Of a DNA stretch of 64,000 nt, positions 16,922 to 25,962 are shown in pieces (position 1 is the first letter of the stretch; each line of letters begins with the position of its first letter). The stretch is from Chloropicon primus (Eukaryota; Chlorophyta; Chloropicophyceae; Chloropicales; Chloropicaceae). The notes under the pieces are model-generated. The model saw only the letters and a list, made by a program, of their open reading frames with translations. It had not been told where the DNA came from and ran no database searches. The stretch spans positions 620,001-684,000 of the forward strand of contig CP060762.1 of the NCBI GenBank assembly GCA_023205875.1. The letters run 5' to 3'. A program made the translations under genes and the position numbers.

Positions 16922-19773
16922 ATGAGTTACCTCCTGGAATACTTCGGCCGCTGGTTGCCGACGAAGAAGAGGAGACTGACGAATACTGGGACGTCATGTG
17001 AAGAAGGGGCTGGTGGCGCCACCCCGGCCGCGGTTCTCCAGGTGGGTGGCGCCCAAGGATGGCGGGTGGCGCCCAAGGATTGTGGTGCCAATGTCTCTGT
17101 CTTCACCCACTTGCAGGGCAGCGGGCAGCCGTGCGGCGCGGTGGCACTCGGAACAAGCCTGGACACCAACGCTTGCACAGTGGCCCTGGCGATCTCCGCG
17201 GGACCTCATAGGGAGCGGGAGATGGCCGCCATCGAGGAAAACGTGGATCCGACGACGCTTCTCAATGCGGATGGACTTCTTGCCTCTCTTCGCTTCGCAG
17301 ACGACGAATCAGCTGGCGCGCGGCCCACCCTTGCACGCGAGGGTACACGGGCGGAGCGAACTCGCGAGCCTGAGGAGCTGACCCTGGTCCGCGTGGTCCG
17401 AGGCCGTGGCGGAGTCCACCTGGAGCGCGTTGAGGGCTTGAAAGAACTGACCCACTGCATCGTCTTCCTCCGCGAGTCCCTTGCGCAGGAGGGGCTTGGG
17501 AACAAGCTCGCTGGTCAGGCGGCCACGATCTCAAGCGCGTTGCTCGGCAAAGATCTTCCTAAACAGGTGAAAGCATTTCGTTTCGTGGAGCTTGGGACCG
17601 CCAGCCGCTCGCGATGCCTCAAGGACCGCAAAGTTCTTACGAAAGCTCTTGCCCTTGCGAAGGAGAAGGGCGAGCCTTGCGCGCTTCTTGTAGCTGCCTT
17701 GTCGCGATTGTCGAGACGGTCACAAGCTGACGAGGACCTCGACTACCTTGCTGAGCGCGCAGGGCAGGCCTCTATACTGGCGTGTATCCCGACGTCCCAT
17801 GCAGCAGCTTTGATTGGGGAGGAAAAGAAAGAGGAGCTCAAAAAGTACATGAGCAAGGCTGCAAGCACCTCGGACGGGCAAGCCGTGTACTCGGCGTCGC
17901 ACTGCATGCTCAAGTCCGGCGCCACCCGTTGTTCTGTAGCATCGGGCCAACACACTTCTGAGGAACTTTGTCTCCTCGTCGAACACGTCGAGCACGTCCT
18001 GAGGCACAAGCTGGAGAATCTGGAGAAGCCGGGGGAGCAGAAGCACGGGAAACCCCTTCTCCTCGTAGGTATTGCCCGTACGTCGCCTGGAACTGACGTC
18101 GCCAAGTCTACTTCGATATATGTCCAACGGTGCCTACTCCTCCACGTCCTCTCAAGGTGCGCGACAACCTTCAGAAGGATGTTGCGCTAAGCGGGAAGCT
18201 GCCGGTGATTGAAATCACAATTGGGACCTTTGCAGAGAAGTGTGGAGGCTCGACCTCGGAGGAGGCTGCCGTCCAAGAATGGGTGAAGAAGGTCTGCGAC
18301 GAGGGCAAATACGCAGGGGGCGTTCTACTCTGCACCCGTGCAGATCGGCTTACAAGGGAGCTTGCGACGCTCGGGACGCTCTTGGAAAGGTGCTGTAAGG
18401 CGAACATAGCAACGGTTGCGTGCTTGACAGAAGTGGATGCCGTCGTCACCGAGGAGAGACACGTTCAAGAGGCCGTAGCCCAGGTTCTCGCTGGAGATGA
18501 GGAGTATCTTCTTGGAAAGCGCTTTGTGGAGCAACGGGCGAGTGATCTCGTCCGCGCATGGAAGAACCAACCCACAGTTCGTGTGCTCGTCGCTGCTTGT
18601 TCCATCACGGAAGCGAACTACGACATCATTCTTCGCGAGGAGCACATGGAGTTCCTGGAGACCTACAGGCAATACTGCCACGTTCACTCCGTGAGGGACG
18701 AGTTGTTTGAAAACCGTGATGGACACGGCTTGGATGAAGACGCATTGAGCAGAGTCTTTGAGTACTTTGCGGATGCACTAAAGGGAGAACATGTCGATGT
18801 CGTGTTTGAGAATGAATGTTTCCCAGAAACCGCGATCTCTGTGACTCAAAAAGATTTCTTCGAATGCTCCTGCGCTGATAAATGCTCTCGCAAGTCGTCC
18901 AGGACAACAGGCACCGCGAACACCGCTCCAGCACATACTCGATGCATTTGTGGTTGTGACATGTGCAAGAGGAAGCGTCCTTGCATTCTGGTGGACAGCG
19001 ACGCCGAGGACGGCGGGGAGAGGGAGAGAGAGCTTCGGAAATTTGATGCCGCTGCATGTCCCTGTGAACGTTGCAGCAGCAGCCCCTTGAGCACTGGTAC
19101 GACAAGGAAGACACAGGCCAAGACCAACACGAAAGGGAAGAGGAAGGCCAAAGCAAGGAAGCCGATGAAGGAGTTTCCTCGACTTCCTACTACAGACGGT
19201 ACTCAAACCCTGCGCTGCATCTGCTGTGATGCTTTTCGTCGCCCTGAGTGCCCCTTGGTCAAAACAGGAGCTCTGACCCCGGTTCCTGGGGAGGAACGTG
19301 ATCGAGGTGGGCACAATCCCACTTGCCTCCTCTCGAACTGGTGCTGGTACTGCCACCGCTTCATCTTCAAAAGTGAGTTTAACCACTGGTGCTCGTTCGG
19401 ATGCTTCTTGAAAGCCACGAAGTTCGTGGACAAGAAGGAGCTTTGGGACATGAGCAAGGAAATTGGCATGACACAACTGAAGAACACGATTGGCTTCTGG
19501 TTTTGTGTTCCGTGTACAAAGAAACCTGAGTCCGAGAAAGCCTTGATCGAGAAGATCCCCTCGATCCCCTTGATCCCAACCAACGGTTCAAGGGGCTTGA
19601 GGTGCTTGTCCTGCAGTCATAACGATTGCAAAATCGGCAAGGGGTACAAGGAGAACGCAGAAGGAGGCGGCGTGAACGTTGGCTCCGGCCGGCAGAAGTC
19701 CGAGAACAGAAAGGCCAAAGAGGTAGTGACCCCGCATCCAATGCTCGTCAACATGATGCTACAGGACTCCTAA
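16922..19773 (+). CDS. Protein with two serine-recombinase-like segments and Cys-rich domains
   Basis: First frame 16922-18121, second frame 18157 (or 18175) to 19773. The two join in phase if a very short GT-AG intron (18122-18156, 35 bp, or 18122-18174, 53 bp) is removed; otherwise there is a frameshift. Just before the join is VGIARTSPGTD, matching the catalytic-serine start of the resolvase fold (Y-A-R-x-S). After it come the second conserved block, LLCTRADRLTRELATLGTLLE, and a long helix. An earlier segment (about 17570-17780) repeats this pattern: VELGTASRSRCLKDRK, then LLVAALSRLSRRSQADEDLDYL, but without an obvious catalytic Ser, so it may be an inactive duplicate. Next comes the same Cys-rich module as in the AP2-like gene (about 18853-19083), then a C-terminal region with several CxxC pairs, including WCWYCHRF and FWFCVPC. 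The frame is open upstream but the first ATG is 16922. A mobile-element or domesticated recombinase is inferred, not shown. Confidence 0.6.
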
Positions 19774-20650
19774 GCCGATCCTAAAGACTATCCTAATCCT
19801 AATCCCCAAAAAGCAATCCTAAAGCTGAAATATTCTATCCTCCTCCACCACACTATGTATGTCTCCGTTGACCGCCGGCACATCGTTCGTTCGTTCGTTC
19901 GTTCCATCCTAAAAACGTCGTTCAGGTGACCTTCCTTCCACGATCATGGAACTTCGCATCAACAAACGAAACTCGGGGAGAGACAAGATTCAGTGAGGGA
20001 CTTGCAGAGTGTCTCCGCTGGACGCATCTCGCAATTCCAGCAGCAGCAGCAGCAGCAAGAAGAGGTGGCACCTGGCATCGATCGATCGATCGAGGAGCCC
20101 AGGTGGAGGGAGAACGAAGACCAACAGGAACAGGAACAGGCTTGTGACTTGTGGGGTGGCGTTGCGAACAACGGACGATCGGGCGGGAAGGGCGGGAGGG
20201 GGAGAGGGGGAGAGGGGGAGAGGGAGAGGGGTCACACCTTCACGCCGGTGGAGAGGCAAGGCGCGACCTTGGCACGCAGCATGTGATAAAGTCTTGCTGA
20301 GCTGGGTGTGGCCTCTCTCTCTCTCGATCTGCTGGGACTACGAAAGACGTTTCTTTTCCAGGGAGGGGAATTATGGGTCCTTCGATTGTACGATAGTCTC
20401 GTTTTTCAGATTAGATTAAGCTCTCGTCCGTCGATATTCCGGGCGTGTGAACAAAGATCCGATTCGCGTGAGGCCGTCGCACCCATCCCTGCACTCCTGC
20501 TGCGATACCATGCCACCAGCCTTGCCATACTCGCAGTTCATGTCCGTGACAAACTCATAGGTGCAAGGTGTGCGGCGGATGCACCGTTCCCCAAGCCAAA
20601 GGTGAAGACGGAGGCTCGAGAGCAAGGCATCTCGCTCTGAGGCGTGTTGG
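19774..20650. other. Spacer with simple repeats, no gene recognised
   Basis: It contains several AATCCTAA/ATCCTAAA copies (about 19775-19825), a (TTCG)n run (about 19886-19902), a (CAG)n run (about 20040-20058) and a GAGGGGGA minisatellite (about 20190-20231). A Cys-rich minus-strand frame (20416-20625) is open but I cannot support it as a gene. Confidence 0.45.
20190..20231. repeat. GAGGGGGA minisatellite
   Basis: Short tandem GGGGGAGA units, four to five copies. Confidence 0.7.
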
Positions 20651-21400
20651 ATGGATCCTCACCAACGTCTTCTTCTCGAGGTATCGTATGAAGCTCTGCA
20701 CAGCATGGAATCCGATTCTTCCTCGAGTTGGATGCATCAGAAACAGAGGATGGGTGTGATGGTGGGCATGTACACTCACTCAGCATGTTGAATACAGCAA
20801 TATCTATGCTGGTTATGGCCATAAGTCTGAGGCTCATGCGGTTACGTCAGGTTCTTTGGGTGTTTCTGCAGGGCGACTGTCCTTCACATATGGTTTGCAA
20901 GGAGCTTGTGCAGCTGTTGATACGGCTTGTTCATCCTCTCTTGTCGCAGCACACATGTCCTACATGAGCCTTGTTCTTGGCGACGTCTCGAAGGGACTAT
21001 ATACACAATATGCATCGCTTGCGTTCTCGGTCCTCTTGAAGATGGTTCCAAACAAGATACGGTGATGCTACGTGGCACTGCTGTGAACCAAGATGGGCGA
21101 TCCAGTGCTTTGACCGCACCGCACGGACCCTCTCAACAGCAAGTGATGCGTATGAGCTTGCACTCGGCAGACCTTGATGCCTGGAGTGCACAGGTCTTGC
21201 AGATGCACGGTACAGGTACTCCTCTTGGTGGCCCCATTGAGGTCGGTGCGGCATCTGCTGTGTTACTCTCCGAGGCCACCAAACGGGACTTCCCTGTCCA
21301 CATGTCTGGAGTGGAGAGCAATATGGGGCATAGTGAAGCAGCAGCTGGTATGGCTGGTATGGTTCAGCTCGCAGGCAATTTGCTGCGGTCTATGTCCTCC
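20651..21400 (+). pseudogene. Relic of a modular polyketide synthase ketosynthase domain
   Basis: Ketosynthase motifs appear in the correct order but in more than one frame: MDPHQRLLLEVSYEAL (from 20651), then EYSNIYAGYG, GRLSFTYGLQGACAAVDTACSSSLVAAH with the active-site Cys in DTACSSS, then LRGTAVNQDGRSSALTAPHGPSQQ, MHGTGTPLGGPIEVG with one catalytic His, and SNMGHSEAAAGMAGM with the other. At least two frame changes are seen, and the segment that should lie between the active-site block and the NQDG block is missing. No acyltransferase or carrier domain adjoins it. It is therefore a decayed fragment of a type I polyketide synthase. Its edge reaches the terminator of the permuted tRNA gene. 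Confidence 0.9.
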
Positions 21401-21404
21401 GTAT

Positions 21405-21414
21405 AAAAAAAAAA
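21405..21414 (-). terminator. RNA polymerase III oligo(T) terminator
   Basis: Ten A residues on the + strand give T10 on the minus strand, starting five bases past the 5' half of the permuted tRNA-Ser (its last base is 21420). That is where a pol III transcript of the permuted gene should end. Confidence 0.85.
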
Positions 21415-21419
21415 GGCGA

Positions 21420-21514
21420 ATTCGAGTGTAGCTCCTTAACCACTCGGACAACTCAGCAAGGGTTTTTGCTCGCTGAGTGCAGGATTCGAACCTGCGCGGC
21501 TGAAGCCACTACAT
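21420..21514 (-). tRNA. Circularly permuted tRNA-Ser(CGA)
   Basis: On the minus strand the 3' half comes first (21514-21471) and the 5' half second (21457-21420), separated by 13 bases. Rearranged, the parts form a complete type II tRNA: acceptor GCTGAGT/ACTCAGC (7 of 7 pairs), D arm TCC-GAGTGGTTAA-GGA, anticodon stem CTACA/TGTAG (5 of 5), loop CTCGAAT with anticodon CGA, variable arm GGCT/AGCC, T arm GCAGG-TTCGAAT-CCTGC, and discriminator G as in serine tRNAs. The mature length is about 81 nt plus CCA. The break is in the anticodon loop near position 37/38. Leader CGAA and trailer TTCG can pair to present splice sites. The B-box lies upstream of the A-box. A T10 run follows. Such genes are known from Cyanidioschyzon and prasinophytes; processing goes through a circular precursor. 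Confidence 0.93.
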
Positions 21515-21655
21515 CGTTCTTCGACTTTCTTACGTAAAAATCGTGTTGAGAAAGAGAAGAAATTTGCTTGTACTTATGGTTCTCCTTGCGCCTCCAGAGA
21601 AACGAAACCCAAGAGGAAGGGACGGCGACCCCAGCACACGACGACCCCAGCAACG

Positions 21656-22309
21656 ATGGCTCCTGCTCCTGCTCCTGCTCAGGACCCCCGGCTTTCGGTC
21701 ATCCGCGGGACGATCCGGGAGGTTCCCAACTTTCCGAAGGATGGTATCCTGTTCCAGGACATCACGACGACGTTGCTGGACCCCGTGGCGTTCGGGCACT
21801 GCATCGAGTTGCTGTACGAGAGGTACAGGGACAAGGGCGTGGACGTGGTGGCTGGTTTCGAGGCGAGGGGGTTGATTTTCGGCGCTCCGCTCTCGCTGCG
21901 GCTCAAGTGCGCCTTCGTGCCCCTGCGGAAGCCCAAGAAGCTCCCTGGAGAAACGATTGGGGAGGCGTACGACTTGGAGTACGGCTCGGACAGGATCGAG
22001 ATGCACGTGGGGCACGTCAAGGAGGGCGACAGGGTGAGTGGCGGCGCCTCTCCGCCTCGTGGCGAGCCTCGACGGACTGACTTTCTCTCTCTCTCTCTTT
22101 CTCAAAAACCTAACCTGCAGGTTTTGCTGGTGGACGACCTCATCGCGACGGGGGGAACCATGGTCGCCGGCATCAAGCTGATGAAGAAGGTGAAGGCCGA
22201 GATCGTGGAGGCGGCCTGCATCCTGGAGCTTCCCTTGCTCAAGGGGAAGGACAAGCTGGTGGAGCACGACGTGAGCCTCTACACCATGGTGGAGAAGGAC
22301 GTCTTGTGA
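21656..22309 (+). CDS. APRT: Adenine phosphoribosyltransferase
   Basis: Purine salvage enzyme: adenine plus PRPP gives AMP. It has two exons, 21656..22033 and 22121..22309, joined in phase (donor GTGAGT, acceptor CTGCAG), giving 188 aa, normal for APRT. N-terminal features are RGTIREVPNFPKDGILFQDIT and GFEARGLIFGAPL. The PRPP-binding loop VLLVDDLIATGGT (127-139) begins exactly at exon 2. No transit peptide is evident, so a cytosolic enzyme is likely. Parts of exon 2 recur in the 3' flank (22431-22499). Confidence 0.96.
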   Translation: MAPAPAPAQDPRLSVIRGTIREVPNFPKDGILFQDITTTLLDPVAFGHCIELLYERYRDKGVDVVAGFEARGLIFGAPLSLRLKCAFVPLRKPKKLPGETIGEAYDLEYGSDRIEMHVGHVKEGDRVSGGASPPRGEPRRTDFLSLSLSQKPNLQVLLVDDLIATGGTMVAGIKLMKKVKAEIVEAACILELPLLKGKDKLVEHDVSLYTMVEKDVL

Positions 22310-22744
22310 CGACGAGGTGTACCAGGATTCCACACAAACACACACACACACACACATAACATAGAAGAAGGTTGTTCATATCATTCTTATTCATTCTTAT
22401 TCATTCTTATTCTTGTTCATTCCGAGAGATCGTGGAGGCGGCCTGCACCCTGGAGCTTCCCTTGTGAGCCTCTACACCATGGTGGAGAAGGACGTCACCT
22501 AATCATACGTCGGTCGGTCGTCACCTAATCATACGTCGGTCGGTCGTCACCTAATCATACGTCGGTCGTCACCTCATCATACGTCGGTCGGTCGGCCGTC
22601 ACTCACCTCATCATATGTCGGTCGGTCGGCCGTCACTCACCTCATAATACGTCGGTCGGTCGGTCGTCACTCACCTAAACATGATGATGATTATTCATCC
22701 TCCTAACGTTCGTTCATTCATTTTAACAACATTCTTATTCTTAT
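22310..22744. repeat. APRT exon fragment duplication, (ATTCTTATTC)n and a GTCGGTCG minisatellite
   Basis: Three components. First, a (TATTCATTCT)n-like run at about 22378-22420. Second, 22430-22499 repeats two blocks of APRT exon 2 (from GATCGTGGAGGCGGCCTGCA and from TGAGCCTCTACACCATGG) joined with the sequence between them deleted. Third, a minisatellite at about 22496-22680 of roughly 24-33 bp units built from CACCTAATCATACGTCGGTC, about seven copies, with variation in the number of GGTC repeats. No gene is present. Confidence 0.85.
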
Positions 22745-23954
22745 TCATTCCTCCCCCATCTTCTTCTCCTCCCCCTCCCCCATCTTCTTCTTCTCCCCCA
22801 TCCCCGCAAACTCCCTCCGGAACTTCTCGACGTCCTCCCTCATGACCCTCAGGTTCTCCCTCTCCACGGCGTCCGCGGGGAAGCCGTGGATGGCCCGCTC
22901 GACGTGGTCCAGGCACTCGCCCGCCTCGTCGACCTGCCCCATCCCCTGGTGAGCCAAGCTGAGGAGGAACCAAACGTCCAAGTTCCCGTCGTTCTCCTCG
23001 AGGAGGCCGCCGAGGATCACGACCGAGTCCCTCGCGTCGTCCTCCAGCTCCATCACCAGCTTGGCGGTCTCGAACCTGAACTCGTACGAGGGGGGCGTCG
23101 CCCCCGGCCTGAGGTGGTTCTCGTCCTCCTCGCCCCCGCCGTCGCTCCCCCCGTCGATGTCCATGCCCGGCCCCTCCGCCAGCAGCAGGCTCTTGGGCCT
23201 CGCGTACCACAGGCCCATCGAGTCGCGCAAGGCGCGCTGGGCCTCCCCCCGCCTCTTCAGCTCCACGAAGAGGGAAGCCTTCACCAGGGAGGGCTCGGGG
23301 CTCGCCGGGCTGCACTGCCTGGCCTCCTCCAGGAGCCTCAGGGCCTCCTCGCTCCCTGACGACGCGGCACCCGGGATGTTCAGCATCGTCTCCACCAAGC
23401 TGCAGATGGCCTCGCAGAGTTGCCCCCTCAGGTCGTCTCGGTAAGCGGCGTCCTCCCCCTCCCGGGAGGCAGCCCGCCTCAGAATTTCGATCCCTCGCCT
23501 CGAGTACCCCAAGGACGCCTCCCCCTCCGCCAGCTGGCTCAGGTACATGTACTTCTCGTGCCCCTCGTCAGGGGAGAGCTCCACGGCTCGGCTCAGCACC
23601 GACACGGCTTCGTCCACCATGCCGACCTCCGCCAGGACCGTGCCATAAATCTGAGGAGGAGGAGAGGAGGAAACAGAACAGAGAGTCAGAGAAGATAACC
23701 ACGACGACGACCTCCCTTGCCACCTCCCTAACCACGACTCTTCTTCTTCTTGCAGTGTGACTTACATCGAGGACCTCTGTGTTGTCCGGGCACGCTTGAT
23801 GGAGCGCTTTCATGATCTGCATGGCCTTGTCGTAGTTCCCGAAAAGCATCTGAGTCTGCGCCTCCTCCACCATGTCCTCCGCCGTGGCCCCACCCATCCC
23901 CTTGCCCTCCACCCTCGCCGCAACCGCCTTCCCCTTTCCCTTCCTCCTTCCCAT
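22745..23954 (-). CDS. TPR protein resembling the ribosomal-protein chaperone ACL4
   Basis: 364 aa in two exons, complement(join(22745..23650, 23766..23954)), with donor GTAAGT and a CTCAG acceptor. The N-terminus is Lys/Arg-rich (MGRRKGKGK), followed by TPR-like helices: LFGNYDKAMQIMKAL, IYGTVLAEVGMVDEAVSVLSRAVEL, EKYMYLSQLAEGEASLGYSRRGIEIL. The EKYMYLSQL-...-G-E-SL-Y-G-EIL pattern matches the Acl4 family, which holds nascent uL4 (RPL4) before ribosome assembly. An acidic insert (GGSDGGGEEDEN) and an acidic/basic tail with repeated KKMGE end the protein. The family assignment rests on memory of that pattern, not a search. Confidence 0.8.
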
Positions 23955-24690
23955 CTCCCAAACCTGCAACCAGCTTCCTGCCCAACCCAACCCAACCCAA
24001 TCCAATCCAATCCAAACAATTCACTTGGTTCGGTTCGATCTCTTCGATGCTCCCGACGCCGAAGACGAGGACGAGCAGTTGTGCGGAGAGTGGTCCTCCT
24101 CCTCCTCCTCCTCCTCTCCCTTCTCTCTCTCTCCCTTCTCTCTCTCTCTCTCTTTCCCGCCACCAAAGGCTCGCCGCCAGTGTCCCGCTTTTTGGCGGGA
24201 GCGAGGGTCTGGGTGGAACGAGGGACTCGTCTTCGTCTTCAGTCGTCGGCGGAGGACGCGAGAGACGGGTCGACGGAGAGGGGAAGGGCCTCACAGGCGG
24301 AAGCGCTTTGTCTTCCTCTTTTGAACGAGTGGTCGCGTCCGTAGACCTCGGCGCAACAACGAGAACATCCAACGACAGAGGAGCAAGACATCCTCAGCCT
24401 CGTCTTCGTCTTCAGTCGTCGGCGGAGGACGCGAGAGACGGGTCGACGGAGAGGGGAAGGGCCTCGCAGGCGGAAGCGCTTTGTCTTCCTCTTTCGAACG
24501 AGTGGTCGCGTCCGTAGACCTCGGCGCAACAACGAGAACATCCAACGACAGAGGAGCAAGACATCCTCAGCCTCGTCTTCGTCTTCAGTCGTCGGCGGAG
24601 GACGCGAGAGACGGGTCGACGGAGAGGGGAAGGGCCTCGCAAGACAGCCTCAGCCTCAGCCTCAGCCTCTTGTTTTCTTGTTTTGTCTTT
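23955..24690. other. Intergenic region dominated by a 173-bp repeat
   Basis: This is the upstream region of the minus-strand TPR gene and the plus-strand DUF2064 gene. It contains (CCAAT-like) AATCC runs near 23985-24015, TC-rich tracts (about 24090-24155) and about 2.4 copies of a 173-bp repeat. I see no coding content. Confidence 0.6.
24222..24645 (+). repeat. 173-bp tandem repeat, about 2.4 copies
   Basis: AGTCGTCGGCGGAGGACGCG starts at 24241, 24414 and 24587, exactly 173 bases apart. The copies differ by only a few bases. The last partial copy ends just before a (CAGCCT)n run and the start codon at 24691. Confidence 0.95.
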
Positions 24691-25773
24691 ATGGGGGACT
24701 GGAGTATGGCGGACTTGGACTGCAAGGTGCTGAACCGGACGGCAATCATGCTGTTCGGCAGGCTGCCTGTGCCAGGGAAGGTGAAGACGAGGCTCGCCAG
24801 AACGATAGGGGATCGGCAGGCGTGCGAATGCTACAAGGAGATGTGCGAGAACGTGGTGAAGCAGGCGGTGAAGTCGACGGCAAGCGTGATCTTCATGTGC
24901 TCGGAGAAGGAGGAGGTGCCGGAGGTGAAAAAGTGGCTGGAGCCCTTCGCGGAGCCCGCGTGGAAGAAGATTGCGGTCAGGGCCCAGGTGGAAGGGGGGT
25001 TGGGGGAGAGGATCACCGCCGCGTTTGCGGACGCCTTCGAGGACGGATGCGACGAGGTCATCGTGGCGGGGACGGACGTCCCCGACCTGTCCCTGGACAC
25101 GTTCACCCTGGCCTTCCTTCACCTGCAGAGCTTCGACGTGGTGATCGGCCCCTCGGAGGACGACGGCTACTACCTGATCGGCTTGCACCGAAAGATGGTG
25201 TACGACGTGAACAAGGACCTGGTCAAGAAGCTCTTCAAGGGGATCCACTGGAGCACGAGCCTGGTGTACCGAGACCAGGTCAACATCGCTTACAAGCTGG
25301 AACTCTCGGTCTGCCCTTACAAGTGCCTGCCCGTCCTCATCGACGTGGACACCGTGGACGACGCGACGAGGTGGCTCGAGAAGTTTTGGAACTACAAGGC
25401 GCGTCGGGAGGCCGAGGAGAAGAAGGAGGCGCAGTCTGCGTCGTCGGCCGCCTTGGCGCTGGGGGGGGCTTCCAGCGCGGCCTCCCTCGCCCTGGTGGGG
25501 ACCAAGAGGATCTTCGAGAGGCTGAAGGGCGCCTGCAACTTCGTGCCGCCCAAGAACGCCTCCTGGAAGCGGAAGGGGTCCAGCCAGGCCCCCGGCTCGG
25601 GGGAGGACCATGACCTCGAGCCCTATTCCATGGGAATGCTCAGCCCCACCGTGATCTTCTCGGCGATCAAGAGGCTGGCGAGCCCTCCGAACAGGCACGA
25701 CTTGCGGAAGATGGACGCCGCGAGGGAAAGGAGAGCGGTGGCCAAGACGAACGGGAAGAGGCTGTCGTACTGA
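24691..25773 (+). CDS. DUF2064/TIGR04282-type glycosyltransferase-like protein with C-terminal extension
   Basis: A 360-aa single-exon protein. Residues 1-235 match the bacterial-type DUF2064 transferase family (GT-A-like fold): MLFGRLPVPGKVKTRLA near the N-terminus, the central IVAGTDVPDLS, and GPSEDDGYYLIGL, which should bind the nucleotide-sugar and metal. The rest is a Ser/Ala/Lys-rich extension with a basic end and no recognisable domain. The natural substrate of this family is generally not known. No clear signal or transit peptide is seen. The start is the ATG at 24691, directly after the 173-bp repeats; a TGTAA at 25839 lies in the 3' flank. The gene is of a family most common in bacteria. 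Confidence 0.85.
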   Translation: MGDWSMADLDCKVLNRTAIMLFGRLPVPGKVKTRLARTIGDRQACECYKEMCENVVKQAVKSTASVIFMCSEKEEVPEVKKWLEPFAEPAWKKIAVRAQVEGGLGERITAAFADAFEDGCDEVIVAGTDVPDLSLDTFTLAFLHLQSFDVVIGPSEDDGYYLIGLHRKMVYDVNKDLVKKLFKGIHWSTSLVYRDQVNIAYKLELSVCPYKCLPVLIDVDTVDDATRWLEKFWNYKARREAEEKKEAQSASSAALALGGASSAASLALVGTKRIFERLKGACNFVPPKNASWKRKGSSQAPGSGEDHDLEPYSMGMLSPTVIFSAIKRLASPPNRHDLRKMDAARERRAVAKTNGKRLSY

Positions 25774-25962
25774 GGACGGGTGATGCCCTTGCCCCGCGTG
25801 TTTGTTTGTACAAAAAGACCGTGTGTTTTCGTTGTATATGTAATATTAAAAGAGTAGTTGTGCTTTTTGCGTTCTCCGTGTTCGTTCGTTCTTCTCGTTG
25901 TTGTTGTTGTTCCCCCGACACAAACGCAGCACAGCAAGTCAAGTCCAGCCTCGGCCTCGGCC

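Noticed and set aside
20416-20625. Cys-containing minus-strand frame upstream of the ketosynthase relic
   Set aside because: No recognisable family or start context; adjoining sequence is simple repeats.
22496-22680. CRISPR-like array (regularly spaced repeats)
   Set aside because: Units are contiguous with variable GGTC number and no distinct spacers, so it is a minisatellite; the genome is eukaryotic.
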